Source: Deinococcus sp. Leaf326 (lineage in GTDB: Bacteria; Deinococcota; Deinococci; Deinococcales; Deinococcaceae). Taken from it: a DNA stretch of 15,633 nt. Position 1 is the stretch's first letter, and each line of letters opens with the position of its first letter. A model generated the notes under the pieces. It worked only from the letters and a program-made list of their open reading frames with translations. It ran no database searches and had not been told where the DNA came from. The stretch covers positions 2,364-17,996 of the forward strand of contig NZ_LMOM01000034.1 in NCBI RefSeq assembly GCF_001424185.1, in the 5' to 3' direction. Shown one piece after another: positions 1-6,505 of the stretch. Position numbers and translations under genes: made by a program.

Positions 1-2
1 TA

Positions 3-116
3 TGCGGTACAGAGATCAGGCGACACACAGCTCCAGGCCTGAGATACCTAGAACGCTTGGACTCCTTGGAGGCTGCCAAGATCGGGCTTGAAATTGGTTT
101 CACCAAGTTCGTATAG
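3..116 (+). CDS. possible 3' end of an upstream gene
   Basis: One forward frame is open from the window edge to a TAG at 114-116 and would encode about 37 residues ending IGLEIGFTKFV. The last 25 or so residues look protein-like (LERLDSLEAAKIGLEIG, helical and charged), but I recognise no family. It could equally be chance. If real, the promoter assigned to the next gene overlaps its final codons. Confidence 0.25.
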   Translation, partial: CGTEIRRHTAPGLRYLERLDSLEAAKIGLEIGFTKFV

Positions 117-117
117 A
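88..117 (+). promoter_or_regulatory. sigma70-type promoter upstream of the S51-like gene
   Basis: TTGAAA at 88-93 and TATAGA at 112-117 are separated by 18 bases, a fair match to a housekeeping promoter. The spacer holds a 5-bp inverted repeat TTGGT-TTC-ACCAA (94-106), which could be an operator. Transcription would start near 124 and give a leader of about 90 bases before the gene at 213. Confidence 0.45.
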
Positions 118-212
118 GCAGAATAGAAGGGAGAATGCTGAGGGTGACCCTGGAAGTAACGGGCACGAACCCTCTGACGTTCAGCCCTCCAACATTAGCA
201 AGGAGACGGCCC

Positions 213-878
213 ATGAAGCTTCTGCTCACTTCCGGCGGCATCACCAACGCAAGCATCAAGGACGCCCTGGTCGGCATGCTTGGCAAACCGATCGCTGATT
301 CCAGTGCTTTGTGCATCCCGACAGCACAGTGGGGTCACCCGATGTGCGGCCCAGCCTCCGTACGGCGTTTCGTCACTGACCAGACCCCAGCAACGATGTG
401 TGGCCTGGGATGGAAATCGGTTGGCGTCCTCGAATTGACCGCGCTCCCAAGCATCGGCCGAGAGCGGTGGATGCTGTGGGTCCAGGCAACGGATGTGCTG
501 CTCGTGGATGGCGGTGACGCAACTTACCTGAGTTACTGGATGCGGGAATCTGGACTGGCAGAACTCTTGCCTTCGCTGCCCGGGACTGTCTGGGTGGGGC
601 TCATTGCAGGGAGCATGGTGATGACACCTCGGATCGGTGTCGACTTTGTCGAATGGCCGTCCGCACCCGACGACTGCACACTCGGAATCGTCGACTTCGC
701 GATTTTTCCGCACTTGGATCACCCGGACCTTCCTTGGAACACGATGGCCTCGGCCACACGGTGGGCGGCTGGAATGGCGGCGCCGTGTTACGCGATCGAT
801 GACCAGACCGCCATCAAAGTGGTGGACGGGACCATCGAAGTGCTTTCCGAAGGCCAGTGGAACCGGTTGACCCCCTAG
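213..878 (+). CDS. peptidase S51 / dipeptidase E-like protein, probable pseudoenzyme
   Basis: This 221-residue protein has the layout of peptidase family S51 (dipeptidase E, class I glutamine amidotransferase-like fold). It starts MKLLLTSGG and has VDGGDATYLSYWM at 98-110, the strand and turn before the nucleophile elbow at 127-134, and FPHLDH at 165-170 carrying the expected histidine. The family elbow is G-x-S-A-G with the catalytic serine. Here the text is VGLIAGSM, so position 131 (ATT, 603-605) is Ile; AGT Ser is one base away. With the nucleophile gone, Asp-X dipeptidase activity is not expected unless the neighbouring Ser134 substitutes. The start at 213 is chosen over an upstream in-frame ATG at 135 because AAGGAG at 199-204 sits correctly before it and family homology begins there. 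The gene ends against an insertion-sequence scrap. Confidence 0.8.
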   Translation: MKLLLTSGGITNASIKDALVGMLGKPIADSSALCIPTAQWGHPMCGPASVRRFVTDQTPATMCGLGWKSVGVLELTALPSIGRERWMLWVQATDVLLVDGGDATYLSYWMRESGLAELLPSLPGTVWVGLIAGSMVMTPRIGVDFVEWPSAPDDCTLGIVDFAIFPHLDHPDLPWNTMASATRWAAGMAAPCYAIDDQTAIKVVDGTIEVLSEGQWNRLTP

Positions 879-936
879 AGTCTGCCAAGCAACTTAGGCA
901 AAAGTGTCTTGAAGTTGCTGCACAGCAGAAGGCAAG
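875..936 (-). pseudogene. C-terminal scrap of an IS5-type transposase (copy A)
   Basis: Reading the minus strand to a TAG at 875-877, the last codons spell ACLLLCSNFKTLLPKLLGRL. This matches the end of the larger transposase remnant at 2491 ([20 protein letters not shown]) in the LLL....K.LL....G.L pattern, and both stop at the same point. Codon-aligned by hand, about 41 of 60 bases agree. Nothing transposase-like is visible further upstream (936-1143), so only about 20 codons survive. Its stop codon overlaps that of the S51-like gene. Confidence 0.5.
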
Positions 937-1143
937 CCCGATCAGTGTCGATGGTACGCGGTACGCCATCCCAGCACCAGGTCTCGCTCCCCGCTGTCGT
1001 CGGCACCCCCCTACGCCACACGCAGCACCTTCTTTGAGGTACGGCATACGCCTCGCCAGGCTGCACCATGCCTGTCACGTCCCCATCTGCTCTGTGCGGA
1101 CCTTTGTCTGGAGCCGCACTCCATGACAGTTGCCACAACGCCG

Positions 1144-1617
1144 TCAAGGGGTATGGGTGGCTGCCGTTGGTGACGTGGCGGATGACGTTTCTGATAAGCC
1201 CTGGGCGGCAACCACGGATTGAAAGTCTCGCCTGGACTGCGCGACCTGCCCGTGGTACTTCTCAGCCCACTCCCAGACACCACAGAACGCCTCGCTTAAA
1301 CTCAAGCCCAATTCAGTCAACCGGTAATCGACATGCGGCGGAATGACCGGATGCACCGTGCGCTGCACCAGTCCGTCGCTCTCCAGTTGCCGCAGGGTTT
1401 TGGTCAGCATCTTCTGACTGATGCCGCCCACAAGGTCGCCCAGCCGCGTAAAACGCACCGTGCCGTGTTCAGCCAGTTCCTCTAGGATCAACATGGTCCA
1501 CTTGTCGGCGACGCGCCCAATCATTTCACGGACCAGAAGCTCAATCTCTGGCCCAGGCTGACCTACCAGGGGCTTCCCCTCCAGCGTGACTTGTTGCTTC
1601 GCCTGTAGATTTCCCAT
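1144..1617 (-). CDS. HxlR family winged-helix transcriptional regulator
   Basis: The 157-residue product has the typical HxlR body: IGRVADKWTMLILEEL, then RFTRLGDLVGGISQKMLTKTLRQLESDGLVQRTVHPVIPPHVDYRLTE-type helix-turn-helix and wing, and a C-terminal LSEAFCGVWEWAEKY dimerisation helix. HxlR proteins usually control a divergent neighbour and respond to electrophiles or small metabolites. Here the divergent neighbour is the dehydrogenase at 1714, so it is the likely target. Family homology starts after about residue 25. I start at ATG 1617. The good AAAGGAG (1630-1636) is 12 bases away and lies nearer a two-codon ORF (ATG TTT TGA, 1625-1617) whose stop overlaps this ATG, so re-initiation is possible. 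The serine/threonine-rich tail after about residue 140 is not conserved in the family as I know it. Confidence 0.88.
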   Translation of the reverse strand: MGNLQAKQQVTLEGKPLVGQPGPEIELLVREMIGRVADKWTMLILEELAEHGTVRFTRLGDLVGGISQKMLTKTLRQLESDGLVQRTVHPVIPPHVDYRLTELGLSLSEAFCGVWEWAEKYHGQVAQSRRDFQSVVAAQGLSETSSATSPTAATHTP

Positions 1618-1623
1618 CAAAAC

Positions 1624-1683
1624 ATCACTCTCCTTTGGGTAAGTATAGAACTTTAGGGTGCCTAATTCTCAATGGAGAGTGAT
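1624..1683. promoter_or_regulatory. divergent promoter region with a long inverted repeat, candidate HxlR operator
   Basis: ATCACTCTCCTTTG (1624-1637) and CAATGGAGAGTGAT (1670-1683) are inverted copies matching at 13 of 14 positions. They are about 46 bases apart centre to centre and lie between the two divergent genes. Between them is a small palindrome TTAGG-GTG-CCTAA (1653-1665). On the minus strand TTGAGA (1672-1667) and TATACT (1647-1642), spacer 19, make a plausible promoter for the regulator, overlapped by one repeat arm. No clear promoter for the dehydrogenase stands out. Autoregulation plus control of the dehydrogenase is inferred. Confidence 0.5.
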
Positions 1684-1713
1684 CTCCTTAGACTGATTTT
1701 TAGGAGAAATAAT

Positions 1714-2484
1714 ATGAATCTGAGAGGCAATACGATCCTTATTACAGGTGGCGGTTCGGGTATTGGATCGGGACTGGCTGAGGCGTTTCACAAGCTCGGC
1801 AACACGGTCATCATCGCGGGCCGGAGACAACAAGCCCTCGACGAGGTCACGGCAGCCAACCCTGGCATGAAATCGGTTCGACTCGATGTGGATGATGCCG
1901 ACTCTATCCGCAGCGTCATGGTGCAGGTCATCCGTGATTTCCCAGCACTGAACGTACTGGTCAACAATGCGGGCATCATGCAGACCGAGAGCGTGCGGGC
2001 CCTGCCCGACATGCTGAACGTGGCCGAAGCGACCATCGCTACCAACCTCCTGGGGCCCATCCGCCTGATCAACGTCGTCCTGCCTCATTTTCACGAGCAG
2101 GCGCAGGGGAATCCGCAGGCGCGCGCCACTGTGATCAACGTGACTTCCGGTCTGGCCTACGTGCCCCGTGTAGATACGCCGACATATAGCGCCACCAAAG
2201 CTGCCCTGCACTCCTATTCGCAGTCGCTCGCGGCTCAGCTTAGAGGCACCAGTACCCAGGTCATCGAACTTATTCCGCCACTGGTGGCCACCGAACTTAC
2301 GCCTGGTCAGTCGGCCAATCCACGCGCATTGCCGCTGAGTGAGTACGTCGAGGAAACGATGCGCCTGCTGGCCGAGCAGCCGGAAGCGAGCGAGATCGTC
2401 GTCGAGCGCGTCAAGTTCCAGCGCCATGCCGAACGTGAGCACCGCTACGAGGCGGCTTTCGACCTGATCAACCAACGAGACTGA
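1714..2484 (+). CDS. short-chain dehydrogenase/reductase, DltE-like
   Basis: This 256-residue protein is a classical short-chain dehydrogenase/reductase, probably cytosolic and NAD(P)H-dependent. The cofactor glycine motif TGGGSGIG is at 11-18, NNAG at 84-87, and the catalytic Ser145, Tyr158 and Lys162 (YSATK) are all present, so it should be active. The pattern LVATELTPGQ near 190 and the overall length resemble the COG3967 (DltE) branch, oxidoreductases of unknown substrate often found next to HxlR regulators. The start at 1714 is preceded by AGGAGA at 1702-1707; an in-frame ATG at 1672 lies inside the inverted-repeat region and adds a non-conserved extension. It is transcribed divergently from the HxlR gene, and the pair looks like an inducible regulator-enzyme module. 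Confidence 0.9.
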   Translation: MNLRGNTILITGGGSGIGSGLAEAFHKLGNTVIIAGRRQQALDEVTAANPGMKSVRLDVDDADSIRSVMVQVIRDFPALNVLVNNAGIMQTESVRALPDMLNVAEATIATNLLGPIRLINVVLPHFHEQAQGNPQARATVINVTSGLAYVPRVDTPTYSATKAALHSYSQSLAAQLRGTSTQVIELIPPLVATELTPGQSANPRALPLSEYVEETMRLLAEQPEASEIVVERVKFQRHAEREHRYEAAFDLINQRD

Positions 2485-2490
2485 TCGCGG

Positions 2491-2711
2491 CTAAAGACTG
2501 CCAAAAATCCTATGCAAAAGAGGCTTGAGGTGGTGACCGAGCAGAAGATGGGCGGCCAAAAACTGGAAGCCGACCAGCGTTGACAGCAGCCGTTCGAGGT
2601 CCCGTCCAAGACGTCTGAAACCTGAGAGCCATGCGAATGAGCGCTTGACGACCCAAAGGCATGGAAGCAGGATGAAGCTCTTCGACGCCTTTGGACGTTT
2701 CACGACTATTA
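2491..2711 (-). pseudogene. C-terminal remnant of an IS5-type transposase (copy B)
   Basis: The minus-strand frame ending with TAG at 2493-2491 encodes [20 protein letters not shown] followed by [19 protein letters not shown], the end of an IS5/IS4-type DDE transposase; W-V-V-(E/K)-R-(S/T)-F-A-W is the signature around the last catalytic acid. Lys stands where Glu is usual (WVVKRSF), so even the catalytic residue is lost. The frame is open up to the left end of the IS630 element at about 2711 and does not resume on the far side, so the first three quarters of the gene is missing. About 70 codons remain. A shorter related scrap lies at 875-936. Confidence 0.75.
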
Positions 2712-2743
2712 GGGCTACTGGATTGATTCAGAAGAATCTTGGG
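2712..2743 (+). repeat. left terminal inverted repeat of the IS630 element
   Basis: It begins GGGCTACTGGATTGATTCAG and continues to GGG at 2743. It matches the reverse complement of 3870-3901 at 25 of 32 positions. Confidence 0.8.
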
Positions 2744-2776
2744 TAGCGAGGCGTACGATGGACCTGGAGGTGAGGT

Positions 2777-3874
2777 ATGCCCCGCGGTCGCCACTCTCCG
2801 GTTCCTCAACCTATGCCTGACGAACGTGCCTTTCTGAATGCACTCGTGCGAAGACGTCAGACCCCAAGGGGTCTGGCTACCCGAGCCAGAGTCATTCTGC
2901 TCAGCGCGGACCACCCCGAATGGACGTTAAGCGATATCGGCCAGCATGTTGGGTTATGCGACGACACCGTGAGTGTCTGGCGCCGACGGTTTATTCAGTC
3001 TGGCATTGACGGGCTGAGTGACGCGCCGAAGAGCGGAGCACCGCGCTCCATTCAGGATCAGCGGGTCGAACAGGTCGTGCGCCTGACCCTTGACACGCCC
3101 CCCGAGAATGCGACGCATTGGTCAACCCGAAGCATGGCAAAGGTCAGTGGGCTCACGCAGAGTGCCGTGCATCGTATCTGGCAGGCGTTCGGGTTACGGC
3201 CCCACCTGACATCCAGTTTCCAGTTGTCCAAAGACCCGCTGCTGATCGAAAAGGTCCGCGACATCGTGGGCCTGTACCTGTCGCCCCCGGACCGGGCGCT
3301 GGTGCTGTGTGTGGATGAAAAGCCGCAGATTCAGGCCCTGGAACGTGGCTCCACCACGTTCCCCATGCAGTTGGGACAGGAAGAGCGCAACGGGCACACC
3401 TACATCCGGCATGGCACCACCACCTTGATTGCTGCACTGGATGCGAGGGTTGGAACAGTGATTGGCCGCTGTTACCCCAGGCACCGGACCGTGGAATTTC
3501 TGGACTTCCTGGAGGAGATCGACCGGCGAGTTCCTTCGGAGCTCGCGGTACATGTCATTCTCGACAACTACATCACGCATAAGACGAGAGCGGTCCAGGG
3601 CTGGCTGGTCCTGCATCCGCGGTACACGTTCCACTTCACACCGACGAGTGGGTCGTGGCTGAACTTGGTGGAGTCGTGGTTTGCGCTGCTCAGTCGTCGA
3701 CGGCTGCGTCGCGGTGATTTCCATTCGAAGGACGATCTTGAACAGGCCATTGAGGCGTTCATCGCTCAGAACAATGAACATCCGCAACCATTCGTGTGGA
3801 AACGGTCGGCGGACGACATTCTGGACAGCATCCGACGGTTCTGTCTCCCATACCTCGGTACATCAATTTCCTAG
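2777..3874 (+). CDS. IS630 family transposase
   Basis: The 365-residue protein has two parts. Residues about 20-140 are the paired helix-turn-helix DNA-binding region (LSDIGQHVGLCDDTVSVWRR, then a linker GIDGLSDAPKSGAPRS, then a second HTH around 115-140). Residues about 170-340 are the DDE catalytic core. The acidic triad is visible as Asp180 in LCVDEKPQIQ, Asp263 in VILDNYITHK and Glu299 in SGSWLNLVESWF, with 35 residues between the last two. Length and motifs are normal for IS630, with no stop or frameshift, so the element may still move. GGAGG about 2766-2770 precedes the start. The stop lies inside the element, just before the right inverted repeat. Confidence 0.95.
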   Translation: MPRGRHSPVPQPMPDERAFLNALVRRRQTPRGLATRARVILLSADHPEWTLSDIGQHVGLCDDTVSVWRRRFIQSGIDGLSDAPKSGAPRSIQDQRVEQVVRLTLDTPPENATHWSTRSMAKVSGLTQSAVHRIWQAFGLRPHLTSSFQLSKDPLLIEKVRDIVGLYLSPPDRALVLCVDEKPQIQALERGSTTFPMQLGQEERNGHTYIRHGTTTLIAALDARVGTVIGRCYPRHRTVEFLDFLEEIDRRVPSELAVHVILDNYITHKTRAVQGWLVLHPRYTFHFTPTSGSWLNLVESWFALLSRRRLRRGDFHSKDDLEQAIEAFIAQNNEHPQPFVWKRSADDILDSIRRFCLPYLGTSIS

Positions 3875-3901
3875 GATTCTTCTGCATCAGACCACTAGGC
3901 C
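3870..3901 (-). repeat. right terminal inverted repeat of the IS630 element
   Basis: Read on the minus strand it begins GGCCTAGTGGTCTGATGCAG, the counterpart of the left end at 2712-2743. The repeat starts 5 bases before the transposase stop codon ends. Confidence 0.8.
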
Positions 3902-3904
3902 ATA

Positions 3905-3977
3905 GAGGGTAGCCGTAGGTGTAGGCCTGGTAGGGGCCGGCGGCCAGGGCTGGTGCCAGAGCGGCCGGCGGGGTCAC
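3905..3977 (-). pseudogene. N-terminal stub of an STM4012-like radical SAM protein
   Basis: A GTG at 3977 overlaps the stop of the STM4013-like gene (GTGA, 3977-3974), the normal coupling seen in compact operons. The frame reads TPPAALAPALAAGPYQAYTYGYPLWP and then runs into the IS630 right end. The segment PYQAYTYGYP resembles the family start PY-x-x-Y-x-Y-x-YPHKTAYRPL. The radical SAM CxxxCxxC cluster and everything after it are gone, so the product cannot be functional. The identification rests on about 12 residues plus gene order, which is the expected order for this cluster. Confidence 0.55.
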
Positions 3978-4643
3978 GCCGCCCCCCGCAGCAGGACTTC
4001 GGCGTAGGGCACGGTCCAGACGAGCGGATGCGCCAGCCGGTGGCCCCAGTACCCGTCCTCGCCGAAACAGGTGCCGTGGTCGCCGTACAAGATGAGCAGG
4101 GTGTCGCCCCGGCGCCGCAGGGCGCCGAGCAGCGGGGGCAGGGCCGCGTCCACACTGCGCAGGGCAGCGCGCTGCGTGTTGGGCGAGTCGCGGCGGGCGC
4201 CCGGCACATGGGGGCGGGTCGGGGCGTGCGTCGCGGCGAAGTTCACCAGCAGGAAGACCCGCCCGGGTACGGCCTCCAGCCGCCGGGCGGCCACCTCGAC
4301 CTGCCGGGCTGCCGAGTCGCGGTGCCCGGTGCCCGTGGCCGGCGACCAGTGCGCCTCATGGAACAGGGCAGGGAGGGTCTGCCCCAGGACGCTGCGGCCA
4401 CTGAAAAACCCGACCCCGCCCACGCACACCGTCCAGTAGCCGCGCGCGGCGAGGGCCGCCGGCAGGGTAGCCTCCGCGAAGGTGAAGGTCCGGCGGCCCG
4501 TGCTGACGCTGCCTGCGAACTCGGCCGCGAACAGCCGGGGGTGGCGGCCGGGCCGCGCCGGGGTGGGCAGGAATCCTGCCAGGAAGGCCTAGTGCGCCGC
4601 GTAGGTGGAGCTGCCCGGCGTATGCCGCGCTTCCCACCCGCCA
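3974..4643 (-). pseudogene. STM4013/SEN3800-like sulfatase-fold hydrolase, 5'-deleted and with an amber codon
   Basis: The frame reads GGWEARHTPGSSTYAAH-stop-AFLAGFLPTP, then FTFAEATLPAALAARGYWTV, CVGGVGFFSGRS, LPALFHEAHWSP, VFLLVNFAATHAPT, and ends LILYGDHGTCFGEDGYWGHR then LAHPLVWTVPYAEVLL. These are the landmarks of the STM4013 family, alkaline phosphatase/sulfatase-fold hydrolases of unknown substrate; Asp-His in GDHGT is a metal-binding pair. The first 50 or so residues, which carry the first metal ligand (LITLDTLRYD-type), are missing because the frame joins directly to the STM4014-like gene near 4635-4643. An in-frame TAG at 4591-4589 stands where family members have His or Gln, consistent with CAG to TAG. 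The gene is therefore dead on two counts. Its stop overlaps the next gene start. Confidence 0.8.
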
Positions 4644-5032
4644 CATGGTCAGGAGGTGGTCGGTGCGCTGCATCCGCACATGCGGCGCGCACCCGACCAG
4701 CTGCGCGTCGAGGTCCAGCAGCGTCTCCCGGAATCCGGCGTACCACGCCCGCAGGGGGGCCAGTTCGCCGGCCGCGAGGTCGCCAGCCCGCCCGCCATCC
4801 CGCGCGATGAGCGCCCGCTCGGTATCGAGGTCCTCGCCCGGCGAGTCGAAGCGCACCCAGGTGCCAGGCCGGACGTGCTCGCTCAGCACCGTGCGCCCGT
4901 GCAGAAGGTCGAGGTAGGACACGACCCGCGCGGGCGGCCGGCGGCGGCCGGCGAGGCCTGGAAGGCGCGGGTCCGGCGCCCCTGCGGCGGCGCGACGAGC
5001 AGCAGGTTGGTGCCCGGTGCGGCCCCCCTCAT
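4641..5032 (-). pseudogene. STM4014-like (ATP-grasp-type) protein, 3'-deleted and frameshifted
   Basis: ATG 5032 overlaps the stop of the STM4015-like gene (ATGA). The first frame reads MRGAAPGTNLLLVAPPQGRR then TRAFQASPAAAGRP. A one-base loss in the GC-rich run near 4928-4940 moves the homology into another frame: RVVSYLDLLHGR, VRPGTWVRFDSPGEDLDTER, LAPLRAWYAGFRETLLDLDA, HVRMQRTDHLLTMW. This is the N-terminal third of STM4014-type proteins as I know them, which go on into an ATP-grasp-like domain. Here coding ends at TMW and passes straight into STM4013-like sequence, so the nucleotide-binding part and the start of the next gene have been deleted together. A single-base assembly error could explain the frameshift but not the deletion. 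Confidence 0.7.
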
Positions 5033-5976
5033 TCGCCCAGGGCGACGTAGCGCCAGTCGTCCTCGTCGTCCTGGCGGTCCGAGACGTCCAGCTCGATGCC
5101 GTGCGCGTCCGCCCAGGCCTGGAGGCGGCCGGCCATCTCCTCGGAGAGCCAGTTGAACTGGAGGTCGAGCTTCTTCAGGTGGCCCAGGCTGGGGTTATCC
5201 ACCAGGGCCTGGGCGCCCTCGTCAGTCAGCACGCCCATCAAGAGGTCCAGCACCTCCAGCGACCCCACCACCGGCGCCGAAGAGAAGACCTGCGCCACCT
5301 GATCCTGATGATCGCTGTTCTTCAGGCCCAGGTAGCGCAGCGCGGGAAAGCGCAGGCCCTCCAGCAGGGGGCTCAGGTCCTCGACGCTATTCATCGCGCC
5401 GTAGTCCTCCGTGCCCAGCCACAGTTCCGGGTGGGTCAGGGCGGGCAGGTCGGCCTGCACCACCTGCCGGACGAGGGCGCTGGAGAGCCCGCCCGCCTCG
5501 ATGACCAGGGTCCGCAGGTGCGGCAGCGCGAGGCCGGGGAGTTCGAATTCATTGCCGCCCCGGATGCCCAGGTCGATCAGCCTGGGAAAGGCCTGGACCA
5601 GGGCGCTGAGGTCCATGTTGGCAATCCAGGACACCTCGCTCTCTTCCGAGGAGATGTCGTTGATGTACAGCACCCGCACCTGCGTGAGCTGCGCGGCGGC
5701 CACCCGCAGGGGCTCAGCCATCTCGGCCCGGATGTCGGCGTCCGTCAGGGTGTCGGTGCCCCAGTACCCGATCACCAGCCCCTGCATTCGCTCGGCGCCG
5801 GGCGGCCGGAGCTACTCGGCCAGCAGCGCCGGCCAGCTCCGGTCGCTGTCGTAATCGGTGCTCAGGCGGTGGATCTGCGTGTTCGGATCGCCCAGTGGCT
5901 GCCCCGGCGCCCACTGCACGATTTCGAATCCCCCGAAGTGTTCCAGATGTCCGTAGGACTGTTCCGCGTGGGCCAT
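5029..5976 (-). pseudogene. STM4015-like leucine-rich-repeat protein with an in-frame amber codon
   Basis: Allowing one stop, the frame gives 315 residues from MAHAEQSYGHLEHFGGFEIV to the family-like end DDWRYVALGE. Landmarks of STM4015-type proteins are VIGYWG, SSEESEVSWI, the repeats LVQAFPRLIDLGIRGGNEFE, LPHLRTLVIEAGGL, ELWLGTEDYG, FPALRYLGLKNSDHQDQ and LGHLKKLDLQFNWLSEEM. Codon 55 is TAG (5814-5812), in LLAE-stop-LRPPGAER; TTG Leu would be one base away. Translation restarting at ATG 5787 would give 252 residues holding all visible repeats, so a partial product is possible. It is the first gene of the cluster, with a TAAGCT box (5987-5982) just upstream and an ATGA overlap with the next gene. 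Repeats like these usually mediate protein contacts; the function of the family is not known to me. Confidence 0.8.
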
Positions 5977-5981
5977 GCCTC

Positions 5982-5987
5982 AGCTTA
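5982..5987 (-). promoter_or_regulatory. possible leaderless -10 box for the STM4015-like gene
   Basis: TAAGCT on the minus strand fits TAnnnT and lies 5 bases before the ATG at 5976. No good -35 hexamer is seen at the proper distance, and there is no Shine-Dalgarno sequence. Confidence 0.3.
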
Positions 5988-6453
5988 TCCAAGGTCCTGC
6001 GCCACGGCTCCTCAATATGAGCCGCCCTGTCGGGTCTCTCGCCCTGGAAAGGCGGGCCGCCACTTCCAGGCGCGCTGAGACAACAGGGCTGAAATTCAGT
6101 CAGCGACAGTCGGGAACATTGCAGTCCACATACCGGCGTGATTCGTCGGCGAACTCCAGAAAGACGATTCGCCCTGTAACTCCCTCCTGCAGATTTTAAA
6201 GCTGACCAGGGTCAATGAAGGAATTTTAGACTAGGCCTTTGAGACTGTTGACGGTGCTTTTTATCAAGCAGATAAGCCTATGAATTTGGGGGCATATGGC
6301 ATTCCCCGCTAGGCCAGATTCAAGATTTCAAATCTATCTCTGCGCGACATAATAAATCTTCTGGAGGACGGTCATCTACGACGTCTAAAGGAATTACTCC
6401 CGGTTGATATGTTTGCGATCATGCCGAGATTTTGGGGAAGTGACAGGGATGTC
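5988..6453. other. long intergenic stretch, no confirmed gene
   Basis: Nothing firm is visible over about 465 bases. The part after about 6190 is clearly richer in A and T than its surroundings. One forward frame, 6313-6513, stays open without a usual start before an internal ATG and reads NLSLRDIINLLEDGHLRRLK then ELLPVDMFAIM. It is protein-like and faintly recalls the N-terminal domain of MgtE transporters, but this is too weak to call. The stretch could be foreign or relic DNA. Confidence 0.4.
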
Positions 6454-6459
6454 TATAAA
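6432..6459 (+). promoter_or_regulatory. candidate promoter for the peptide gene
   Basis: TATAAA at 6454-6459 is a near-consensus -10. TTGGGG at 6432-6437, 16 bases upstream, is a poor -35. A start near 6466 would give a leader of about 170 bases before the peptide ATG at 6639, and this leader contains two inverted repeats. Confidence 0.4.
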
Positions 6460-6505
6460 ACGGCAAAAAACACCGACCACAGACGGCAACAGTCACGGCG
6501 AATAA

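Larger units (their letters stand above)
2710..3904 (+). mobile_element. IS630-family insertion sequence, apparently complete
   Basis: A single transposase gene is bracketed by imperfect terminal inverted repeats. The left end is at 2712-2743 and the right end at 3870-3901, with 25 of 32 bases matching; the core CAGAAGAATC is perfect. TA dinucleotides lie at 2710-2711 and 3903-3904, as expected for a family that targets TA, although the right one is offset by a base. The element is about 1.19 kb. The left flank is an IS5-type transposase and the right flank is an STM4012-like gene start, so the flanks do not form one interrupted gene. A deletion or recombination must have accompanied or followed insertion. 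Confidence 0.85.

Noticed and set aside
1669..2475. Minus-strand open frame spanning the dehydrogenase
   Set aside because: Exact antisense of a clear short-chain dehydrogenase that has all its catalytic residues.
3953..4810. Long forward open frame opposite the STM4013/4014-like genes
   Set aside because: Arg/Gly/Pro-rich antisense of GC-rich coding DNA, with no recognisable domain.
4589..5814. Stop-codon read-through (recoded TAG) as a deliberate expression mechanism
   Set aside because: The same genes also carry a frameshift, an internal deletion and an insertion-sequence truncation, so ordinary decay explains the stops.
5017..6078. Long forward open frame of about 350 codons opposite the STM4015-like gene
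   Set aside because: Composition is the mirror of the leucine-rich-repeat gene (Gln/Val/His-rich), with no motif. The minus strand carries the family landmarks.
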